Assembly: GCA_030529125.1 (NCBI GenBank)
Contig: JAUMXP010000015.1
Location: forward strand, 1 to 17,045
Length of the DNA: 17,045 nucleotides
DNA from: Eubacteriales bacterium
Lineage (GTDB): Bacteria; Bacillota; Clostridia; Oscillospirales; Acutalibacteraceae
Direction: 5' to 3'
Position numbers and translations under genes: made by a program. The notes beneath the pieces were generated by a model. The model was not told where the DNA came from and made no database searches. It saw only the letters and a list, made by a program, of their open reading frames with translations. Below are positions 1-6,143 of this stretch, piece after piece. Numbering within the stretch: the first letter of the stretch is position 1; each line of letters starts with the position of its first letter.

Positions 1-35
1 CCGCTATTCAGCAGAAAGTGGCAAATATAAAATAA
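1..35 (+). CDS. possible 3' end of an upstream gene (partial, frame uncertain)
   Basis: A rho-independent terminator starts about 17 bases downstream, so a gene on the plus strand probably ends here. The frame starting at base 3 gives a ten-residue tail, AIQQKVANIK, and stops at TAA 33-35. The frame starting at base 1 stops at TAA 28-30, so the true frame is not certain. In several Clostridia pheT lies upstream of zapA, but ten residues are too few to identify this gene. Confidence 0.3.
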   Translation, partial: AIQQKVANIK

Positions 36-51
36 AGGTTTTACCCCTATT

Positions 52-90
52 AAAAGACCCGACGTTTTTGCGTCGGGTCTTTTCTTTATG
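52..90 (+). terminator. rho-independent terminator of the upstream gene
   Basis: A perfect 13-bp stem (52-64 paired with 71-83) closes a TTTTTG loop. The stem runs from an A-run at its 5' side to a T-run at its 3' side, followed by more T-rich sequence. It separates the upstream gene from the zapA promoter region. Confidence 0.9.
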
Positions 91-104
91 TAGTAACATT
101 TGTT

Positions 105-119
105 TTGTAATGATTACAA
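105..119. promoter_or_regulatory. 7-1-7 palindrome, candidate Fur-family operator
   Basis: TTGTAAT-G-ATTACAA is a perfect 7-1-7 inverted repeat. It lies 15 bases upstream of the zapA -35 box and 21 bases after the preceding terminator stem. From memory of Bacillus consensus sites, PerR is TTATAATnATTATAA, Zur is TCGTAATnATTACGA and Fur is TGATAATnATTATCA. This site shares the TAATnATTA core and geometry and falls between PerR and Zur in its outer bases. Which regulator binds, if any, cannot be told from the sequence. Confidence 0.45.
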
Positions 120-133
120 TCCATTAGTAAATC

Positions 134-163
134 TTGTTATCTTGCTAATTTTTGTTATATAAT
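134..163 (+). promoter_or_regulatory. zapA promoter, sigma-A type
   Basis: TTGTTA (134-139), an 18-base spacer and TATAAT (158-163). The -10 box is a perfect consensus match. Transcription would start near 170, leaving a leader of about 30 bases before the zapA start codon at 199. Confidence 0.7.
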
Positions 164-198
164 CTAATCGGTAAAAAATCTTTTGCAGAGGTGCTATT

Positions 199-858
199 AT
201 GGAAAAGAACAAAATAACTGTATTTGTTGCGGGTCACAAGCTCACACTGTTATCAGAGGATTCTGAAAAATACGTTACTGATATTGCGTCTAAGGTTGAT
301 ACTGCTATCAACTCTCTGTTTGCAAACACTAATATGTCAAAAGAAAAGTGTGCTGTGTTAACAGCACTTGATCTCTGCGACGATGAAGCAAAAGCACGAC
401 AGCAGTTAAACGAAGTAAAGGAGCAGATCAAAGAGTACATCGAAGACAGTGCAAAGCTCAGAGATGAGAACGCTAAGCTCAAAGAGAAGATCGAAAAACT
501 CGAAAACGAAAAGTTACAGCTACTCACATCAAAGAAGACTATGATTGCATCTTCTGTAGAAATCAAAGACGAAAAGGTTAATAAATGTGATGAAGCACAA
601 ATCAGCGCAGACGATGACCTTTCGTTTGATGATGTAACTAATGAAAGTGTTGTAGATGTAGAAGTTACAGCAGAGCCTGCTACAGAGAAAAAGCCACAGA
701 CACCTGCAGTAAGCAGTGCTCAAAAAAACGACAAAAAGCGTCATAATCACGAGCACGTAAATCCATTTAAGGAACGTTTTATGCAGAAAAAAGCTGGCGA
801 TAAGGGCTATACACCTGTTAGACAGTATAGTTTGTTCGACGATAAAAAGGATGAATAA
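199..858 (+). CDS. zapA: ZapA-like cell division protein with long C-terminal extension
   Basis: The protein has 219 aa. Residues 1-65 match the ZapA globular head: a short beta segment (KITVFVAGHKLTL) that ends in a basic dipeptide, then helices containing SKVDTAINSL and a conserved acidic stretch. Residues about 66-110 form a Lys/Glu-rich coiled coil. ZapA normally stops near 80-110 aa and binds FtsZ, cross-linking filaments at the division ring. Here about 110 further residues follow: an acidic, low-complexity linker (about 125-170), then a basic Lys/His/Arg-rich stretch and the tail QYSLF (209-213) followed by DDKKDE. The start ATG is preceded by GAGG at 188-191. The stop codon overlaps the next start by one base (TAATG), so the gene is translationally coupled to the U32 gene. 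The ZapA assignment rests on the N-terminal half; the extension has no function I recognise. Confidence 0.8.
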   Translation: MEKNKITVFVAGHKLTLLSEDSEKYVTDIASKVDTAINSLFANTNMSKEKCAVLTALDLCDDEAKARQQLNEVKEQIKEYIEDSAKLRDENAKLKEKIEKLENEKLQLLTSKKTMIASSVEIKDEKVNKCDEAQISADDDLSFDDVTNESVVDVEVTAEPATEKKPQTPAVSSAQKNDKKRHNHEHVNPFKERFMQKKAGDKGYTPVRQYSLFDDKKDE

Positions 859-2951
859 TGAATAAAATCGAGATACTCTCTCCTTGTGGAGGCTTTGACA
901 GCGTACTAGCGGCAGTACGATCCGGCGCAGATGCTGTGTATGTAGGTGCTAAAAACTTTTCGGCGCGTGCATCGGCACACAACTTTGATATAGATGAGCT
1001 AAGTACAGCTGTTAAGTACTGCCATAGCTATGGTGTGAAAGTCTATCTTGCGCTTAATACCTTAATTTTTGATGATGAGATAGATGATGCGCTAGAGCTT
1101 GTTAAGGCAGCCGCACGCTATGATATTGATGCGCTGATTACTCAGGATATAGGTCTTGCACAAGCTGTCAAAAAGATAGTACCACAGCTTAAACTGCACG
1201 CATCAACTCAGATGAGTGTGCATACTCTGTCAGGAGTAAAAGCACTCAAAGAGCTAGGTTTTTCCCGAGTGGTGTTAGCGCGAGAAATGACAAAAGAAGA
1301 GATAAAATATATCGCAGATAACTGTGACATTGAACTTGAAGTTTTTGTGCACGGTGCACTTTGCATGTGTGTTTCAGGTCAGTGCTATATGTCAGCGATG
1401 CTTGGTACACGAAGCGCTAACCGTGGTGCCTGTGCTCAGCCGTGCAGACTGCCGTTTGCCGCCGGGGACTGTACTCACGCGCTCAGCCTCAAGGACAACA
1501 GTATTATCGAATATATAAAAGAGCTAGAAGATATAGGTGTTGCAAGTGCAAAAATCGAGGGCAGAATGAAACGCCCTGAATATGTTGCCTGTGCGACACA
1601 AGCCTGTGTGCAGATGCGTGATAATGGTTATGTCAATGAGAAAACCAGTGAACGCTTACGTGCTGTATTCTCGCGCACTGGATTTACCGACGGATATTAC
1701 ACCGATAACCGTGGAAAATTTATGTTTGGTTATCGCAAAAGAGAAGATGTTGTCAAAGCATCTGAAAAATTATTGCGTGAAGTCCGCACCACTTACAAAG
1801 ACGAAGTAGGCAGAGTCAATATTGATTTTGATATAAAAATTGAGCTTAATAAGCATATAGCTTTGTCCGTCACAGATGGTGAACACAGCGTACAGCTAAA
1901 CTCTGATTTTACAGTTGAAAAAGCTCAGAATCAGCCGACTTCCAGAGAAAAAATAGAGCAGGCGCTAAGCAAAACCGGCGACACTCCGTTTGTTGTAAAC
2001 GTAATTAATTGCGACATTATCGGTGAATGTTTTGTCCCTGTAAAAGAGCTCAATGCAATGCGCAGGGTTGCACTCGAGCGCTTAGCTCAATTACGCGAAA
2101 AATGGCATGACTACGAGATTTCAGAGTTAAGTTTTGAAGACCTGCTAAGTAATGCGCATTCTTGCAAGGTTGACAAAAGGGCTCAGTATGCAATAACACG
2201 TGACCTTTTTATCCCAAAGAGTTTTGAAAGTCTTGACTTAGTTTTTGTTCCGCTATTCGATTGCCTTAATAATGAAGATAAAATAAATGAGCTGATTGCT
2301 CAGAATATTAGTATCGCTGTTGATATTCCGCGCGGAATGTTTGGCCGTGAAGAAAAGATAATTTCTGCGCTTAAAGAGGTCAGAAAACGCGGTATCAATA
2401 TCGCTATGTGCCACAATATTGCTGCAGCGTATATATGCAAAGAGCTATCGTTTGAGTTTCACCTGAGTTTTGCTATGAATATCGCAAACTCTCTGTCACT
2501 CGAATGGGCTCAAAACTACGGTGCAAAAGATGTAGAAATTTCGTTTGAGCTGGATTACGGTCGCATAAATGCGTTGAAAAGTAGTATGATAAAAGGCGTT
2601 GCAGCTTATGGTTATCTACCGCTTATGATGACACGAAACTGCCCTGCTAAAAGTGGAGGCTATAATTGTGCAACTTGCAAAAATAGAGTAAAACTGCAAG
2701 ACCGAAAGGGCGAAAAATTCACCCTCGTTTGCGACAAAAACATCATTGAAATTTTAAACTGCGTTCCACTTATTTTGCCAAAAGCGATTAATAATTCAAA
2801 AAATCTTGATTTCACAGTTTTCCACTTCACTGTTGAAAACTCTGTGGAAAACAAGGAAAAAACCCTTAAAAATTTGAGTGAAAAACGTAATTTCGAGCGT
2901 TTTACACATGGTTTGTATATAAGAGGCGTGAAAAATTTCACAATCTTTTAA
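858..2951 (+). CDS. U32 family 'peptidase', RlhA-like rRNA/tRNA hydroxylation protein
   Basis: The protein has 697 aa, close to the long U32 class (E. coli RlhA is about 650 aa) rather than the shorter TrhP/YegQ type. The N-terminal TIM-barrel-like U32 domain (about 1-260) opens with EILSPCGG and carries the signature HGALC...SGQC...RSANRGAC...C with C169, C176, C192 and C196, the expected iron-sulfur cluster ligands. KIEGRMKRPEYV (232-243) is another family hallmark. The middle region (about 370-440) fits the DUF3656-type insertion. The C-terminal part ends with a second cysteine set, C595, C604, C607 and C625. Proteins of this class hydroxylate RNA bases using prephenate-derived chemistry (23S rRNA C2501 in E. 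coli), and protease activity is doubtful for most of them. It is coupled to zapA by a one-base overlap. The exact RNA target is inferred, not shown. Confidence 0.85.
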   Translation: MNKIEILSPCGGFDSVLAAVRSGADAVYVGAKNFSARASAHNFDIDELSTAVKYCHSYGVKVYLALNTLIFDDEIDDALELVKAAARYDIDALITQDIGLAQAVKKIVPQLKLHASTQMSVHTLSGVKALKELGFSRVVLAREMTKEEIKYIADNCDIELEVFVHGALCMCVSGQCYMSAMLGTRSANRGACAQPCRLPFAAGDCTHALSLKDNSIIEYIKELEDIGVASAKIEGRMKRPEYVACATQACVQMRDNGYVNEKTSERLRAVFSRTGFTDGYYTDNRGKFMFGYRKREDVVKASEKLLREVRTTYKDEVGRVNIDFDIKIELNKHIALSVTDGEHSVQLNSDFTVEKAQNQPTSREKIEQALSKTGDTPFVVNVINCDIIGECFVPVKELNAMRRVALERLAQLREKWHDYEISELSFEDLLSNAHSCKVDKRAQYAITRDLFIPKSFESLDLVFVPLFDCLNNEDKINELIAQNISIAVDIPRGMFGREEKIISALKEVRKRGINIAMCHNIAAAYICKELSFEFHLSFAMNIANSLSLEWAQNYGAKDVEISFELDYGRINALKSSMIKGVAAYGYLPLMMTRNCPAKSGGYNCATCKNRVKLQDRKGEKFTLVCDKNIIEILNCVPLILPKAINNSKNLDFTVFHFTVENSVENKEKTLKNLSEKRNFERFTHGLYIRGVKNFTIF

Positions 2952-3088
2952 AGAATTATTCTAAAGAATTTCGCAAATTTCCTTATTGAAATTAAGACGA
3001 AATTTAACTTTCTTTTATGAAATTATCTTTTCGAATTATTTTTTAATAATTGCAAGAAAATCTAAATTTATGCAAGAGGAGATCTACT

Positions 3089-3532
3089 ATGCAGATATTA
3101 AAAGTCAAAAAGTTAAGAGAAAATGCACAAATGATTCGTCGAGCTACCAAAGGTTCAGCGGGTATGGATCTATATGCGTGCATTGACAATGCAATTACCC
3201 TAGAACCGGGTGATATTAAAGTTGTTCCGACAGGACTTGCGATAGCTCTTGAAAACGAAAACTATGTTGCATATATTTATGCTCGTAGCGGACTATCAAT
3301 CAAACATGGTATCACGCTTGCAAACTGTGTAGGTGTAATTGATTCTGATTACCGCGGAGAGCTGTGTGTAGGTTTGACAAACATCTCAAAGGCTGCCTAT
3401 ACTATAGAGCCACAGGAACGTATTGCACAACTGGTTATTGCTCCTGTGTGTACTTGTGAACCTGTACAAGTTGAAGAACTTGATGAAACTGAACGCGGAG
3501 CAGGCGGCTTTGGTTCAACAGGTAAGAAATAA
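3089..3532 (+). CDS. dut: deoxyuridine 5'-triphosphate nucleotidohydrolase (trimeric dUTPase)
   Basis: The protein has 147 aa from the chosen start. It hydrolyses dUTP to dUMP and pyrophosphate in the cytoplasm, keeping uracil out of DNA and feeding dTMP synthesis. All five motifs of the homotrimeric family are present in order: GMDLYA, ARSGLSIKHG, GVIDSDYRGE with a downstream GLTN, QERIAQLVIAP, and the glycine-rich C-terminal ERGAGGFGSTG that closes over the active site. The frame is open upstream to an ATG at 3050, but AGAGGAGA at 3075-3082 sits six bases before the ATG at 3089. That start gives MQILKVKKL, the usual family N-terminus, so 3089 is preferred. The gene stands alone between the U32 gene and mreB, with AT-rich DNA on both sides. 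I could not assign a confident promoter in the 137 bases upstream. Confidence 0.95.
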   Translation: MQILKVKKLRENAQMIRRATKGSAGMDLYACIDNAITLEPGDIKVVPTGLAIALENENYVAYIYARSGLSIKHGITLANCVGVIDSDYRGELCVGLTNISKAAYTIEPQERIAQLVIAPVCTCEPVQVEELDETERGAGGFGSTGKK

Positions 3533-3601
3533 GCAGAACGCTATAAGCTTTGATATATTGAATATTTCACAGAAAATTCAAGTTTGCATTATTAAAATAT
3601 A

Positions 3602-3630
3602 TTGAAATAAGCCCATTAATCGGTTATACT
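3602..3630 (+). promoter_or_regulatory. mreB promoter, sigma-A type
   Basis: TTGAAA (3602-3607), a 17-base spacer and TATACT (3625-3630). The predicted start near 3637 leaves a leader of about 58 bases that contains two small hairpins (3648-3662, and TGAGA/TCTCA just after it) before the AAAGGGGA ribosome binding site at 3681-3688. Confidence 0.75.
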
Positions 3631-3694
3631 AAAAATGAATTGGGTAAAGTGTGATTAACACTGAGATTTTACATTCTCATAAAGGGGAATTTAT

Positions 3695-4702
3695 ATGTTA
3701 TTTTCTAAAGATATAGGTATCGACTTAGGTACTGCCAACACCCTTGTCTATGTTAAGGGTAAGGGAATCGTTATGCGAGAGCCATCTGTAGTGGCTGTTG
3801 ATGTCAGAAAAGATACTGTAGTTGCTGTCGGTAAAGAAGCAAAAGAAATGATAGGCAGAACTCCTGGATCTATCGTTGCTATCCGTCCGCTCAAAGACGG
3901 TGTAATCGCTGATTTTGAGATTACTGCCACTATGCTGAAATATTTTATAAAGCAGGTAGTTAAGTCTAACATATTCTCAAGACCTAGAATTGTTATCTGT
4001 ATCCCAAGTGGCGTTACAGAAGTTGAGCGCAACGCGGTTGAAGACGCTGCACGTCAGGCAGGCGGTAAGTATGTTGAGCTTATCGAGGAACCTATGGCTG
4101 CTGCTATCGGTGCAGGACTTCCGGTAGATGAACCAATCGGCAGTATGGTTGTTGATATCGGCGGTGGTACTTCTGAAGTAGGCATTGTATCTTTAGGAGA
4201 TATTGTTGCCTCATGCTCGGTCAGAGTTGCTGGTGATAAGTTTGATGAAGCTATCATCACATATATCAAGAAAAAACATAATCTTCTCATCGGTGAGCGC
4301 TCTGCAGAAGATATCAAAATTGCTATCGGTTCTGCATATCCGTATGAAAATGAGGGCGAAATGACCGTCAAAGGTCGTAACCTTGTTGATGGTTTACCTA
4401 AAAACGTTAAAATTACAGCAGCTGAGGTCAGAGATGCTCTAGCTGATCCGCTGAATACTATCATAGATGCTATTTTAACAACACTTGAGAAAACTCCACC
4501 GGAGCTTGCAGCAGATATTATTGATAATGGTATTATGCTCACAGGTGGTGGTGCGCTATTACGCGGCCTTGATTTACTTGTTATGCAGCAGACAGGCATG
4601 CCTGTTTATGTTGCAGAAAGACCACTTGACTGTGTTGTTGATGGTACAGGTAAGAAACTTGATCCTAATTTCAAGGTTCAGACCCCACCTAAATTTATCT
4701 GA
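3695..4702 (+). CDS. mreB: rod-shape actin homologue MreB
   Basis: The protein has 335 aa, full length for the family. MreB forms ATP-dependent membrane-associated filaments that orient the elongation machinery. The actin-fold nucleotide-binding motifs are all visible: phosphate 1 at residues 7-17 (IGIDLGTANTL), phosphate 2 at 153-163 (VDIGGGTSEVG) and the adenosine motif at 282-289 (LTGGGALL). EEPMAAAIGAGLPV (131-144) is the usual connecting segment. The MreB family also includes Mbl and MreBH. The following mreC and mreD identify this as the cluster's MreB. It has its own promoter 65 bases upstream of the -10 to start interval's end codon region, and a strong AAAGGGGA ribosome binding site. 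A hairpin follows the stop codon. Confidence 0.97.
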   Translation: MLFSKDIGIDLGTANTLVYVKGKGIVMREPSVVAVDVRKDTVVAVGKEAKEMIGRTPGSIVAIRPLKDGVIADFEITATMLKYFIKQVVKSNIFSRPRIVICIPSGVTEVERNAVEDAARQAGGKYVELIEEPMAAAIGAGLPVDEPIGSMVVDIGGGTSEVGIVSLGDIVASCSVRVAGDKFDEAIITYIKKKHNLLIGERSAEDIKIAIGSAYPYENEGEMTVKGRNLVDGLPKNVKITAAEVRDALADPLNTIIDAILTTLEKTPPELAADIIDNGIMLTGGGALLRGLDLLVMQQTGMPVYVAERPLDCVVDGTGKKLDPNFKVQTPPKFI

Positions 4703-4719
4703 TTTTGTTAATTATCTAT

Positions 4720-4743
4720 GCACCGCACAAAATAGTGCGGTGC
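4720..4743 (+). terminator. hairpin between mreB and mreC, possible partial terminator or RNA-processing site
   Basis: A perfect 9-bp G+C-rich stem (4720-4728 with 4735-4743) closes an AAAATA loop. It starts 18 bases after the mreB stop and ends 18 bases before the AGGAGG of mreC. The following sequence is only moderately T-rich (GATATTATTTTATG), so full termination is unlikely. A leaky terminator or a 3' stabilising element that raises mreB over mreCD is plausible. Confidence 0.5.
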
Positions 4744-4771
4744 GATATTATTTTATGAATAGGAGGACAAA

Positions 4772-5623
4772 ATGAAAGAATTTCTGAAATCACGTAGTAT
4801 GAAGATATTTATGATTACTATTTTTGTGGTTATTGTGTTAGCTGTTTTTACAAACAGTATTGAAAATAACTTTGTGTCCTCAACAATAAACGGTGTTACA
4901 TATCCGCTCTCTAAAGTTTCTGCCGCCGCCACTAACGATGATGACAGATCCATTGATGAAATCAAAGCTGAAAACGAGAAACTTAAGAAAGAAAACGCAG
5001 ACCTTCGCAGTCAGCTTGTCAATTACTACGATGTTTTGACTGAAAACTCAAGATTGTGGAAGTTCTACGACCTTAAGAAAGAAAATCCGCAGTACTCGCT
5101 TGTACCATGTACAGTGTTGCGCAGGGATTCTAACGACGATTTTTATTCGTTTACTATTGACAAAGGAACAACCTCTGATATATCCGTTAATGACCCTGTT
5201 GTGTCTGAGAACGGACTGGTTGGTTGGGTCAGTGAAGTGGACCTTAGCACCTGTAAGGTGGTCACAGTGCTTTCACCTCAGACAAGCGTGGGAGCTATCG
5301 ATAACAGAACTTCTGACACTGGTATAGTCAGCGGTTCTGCTAAATACTGTGATGATAACTTAACAACAATGTCAAAGCTCTCGGCTGACCATAAGGTTAA
5401 GAAGGGCGATATTATTACATCTACCGGTATTAGCGGACTTTATCCTAAAGGACTGATTATCGGCGAAGTTGTAGATATTTGCTATGATACTTATAACACT
5501 TCTTACTATGCTGTTATTAAGCCATACGACAATATCAAAGAAATCACAGAGCTTGCCATCATAACTGACTACACAGGTCAGGGTGAAGTTCTTATCAATG
5601 AAAAATCAGGTAAAAAGAAATGA
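4772..5623 (+). CDS. mreC: rod-shape-determining protein MreC
   Basis: The protein has 283 aa. MreC is a bitopic membrane protein that links MreB and MreD to the periplasmic/extracytoplasmic synthases, and it is known to activate PBP2. Residues about 11-28 form the single transmembrane helix, with a short basic cytoplasmic N-terminus. Residues about 61-98 form a Lys/Glu-rich coiled coil used for dimerisation. Residues about 108-270 make the paired beta-barrel core, with the conserved DPVVSENGLVGWV segment (141-153) and TSTGISGLYPKGLIIGEV (217-233). An optimal AGGAGG lies at 4761-4766. The last four bases overlap the mreD start (ATGA), showing translational coupling. Confidence 0.95.
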   Translation: MKEFLKSRSMKIFMITIFVVIVLAVFTNSIENNFVSSTINGVTYPLSKVSAAATNDDDRSIDEIKAENEKLKKENADLRSQLVNYYDVLTENSRLWKFYDLKKENPQYSLVPCTVLRRDSNDDFYSFTIDKGTTSDISVNDPVVSENGLVGWVSEVDLSTCKVVTVLSPQTSVGAIDNRTSDTGIVSGSAKYCDDNLTTMSKLSADHKVKKGDIITSTGISGLYPKGLIIGEVVDICYDTYNTSYYAVIKPYDNIKEITELAIITDYTGQGEVLINEKSGKKK

Positions 5624-6123
5624 AAAATGTAAAAATCTACAGATATTTAGCGTACAGCCTGGAGATACTACTGCTTTTTATTTTAGGGAGTACTCCATCG
5701 TTGTTACCTGCGATTTACGGTGCAACACCGTGTTTGCTTATATCGGTTGCCATTACTATAGCGGTGTTTGAGTCCGAGGTTGTGGCGATGATATTCGGAC
5801 TTGTCTGCGGTGTGCTGACTGATATTGGTTTTTCAAACTCTATAGGAACATTTACAATAGCGCTGACTATCGTTTGTTTTGTAATCGGTTTTGGTGCCAA
5901 TAATTTTATTACGATAACATTTACCAATATGCTGCTAGGCACTGTGGTTATTGTTTCGGCAGTTTTGTCGCTCCATTTCCTTATATCTTACGTATTGAAG
6001 GGTTACGATAATGGCGCGGTGTATTTTGTTAATCATTATATTTCACGTATTGTACAGACTATAATTACTACAGCGCTACTATACTTTGTAAACAAATTTG
6101 TTTACACCACACTTAACGAATAA
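5620..6123 (+). CDS. mreD: rod-shape-determining protein MreD
   Basis: The protein has 167 aa and is almost entirely hydrophobic, with five or six predicted membrane spans (about 9-31, 36-50, 52-70, 76-98, 102-125 and 138-160). MreD is the poorly conserved integral membrane partner of MreC in the elongasome. Identification rests on size, topology, the FGLVCGVLTDIGFS segment (a typical MreD G-x-x-x-D motif) and its place between mreC and a class B PBP. The start ATG overlaps the mreC stop by four bases (ATGA). Confidence 0.92.
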   Translation: MKNVKIYRYLAYSLEILLLFILGSTPSLLPAIYGATPCLLISVAITIAVFESEVVAMIFGLVCGVLTDIGFSNSIGTFTIALTIVCFVIGFGANNFITITFTNMLLGTVVIVSAVLSLHFLISYVLKGYDNGAVYFVNHYISRIVQTIITTALLYFVNKFVYTTLNE

Positions 6124-6143
6124 ATTTTGAAAGGGTGACATTT

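Noticed and set aside
1..198. Frame open from base 2 through the first terminator
   Set aside because: Reading through a perfect terminator hairpin with no conserved content is not plausible coding.
3035..3052. AATTATT/AATAATT inverted repeat upstream of dut
   Set aside because: It is purely A+T in an A+T-rich gap, so chance pairing is likely. There is no G+C stem and no clear function.
3050..3088. Upstream ATG giving dUTPase 13 extra residues
   Set aside because: It has no ribosome binding site, and the extra residues are not part of the family. A strong site precedes 3089.
4054..4599. Open 181-aa frame on the minus strand inside mreB
   Set aside because: It lies wholly inside a highly conserved gene, has a low-complexity Ser/Ile/Pro composition typical of antisense frames, and lacks a ribosome binding site.
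6135..6143. GTG start nine bases upstream of the PBP2 ATG
   Set aside because: The GTG is part of the AAAGGGTG ribosome binding site that serves the ATG at 6144.
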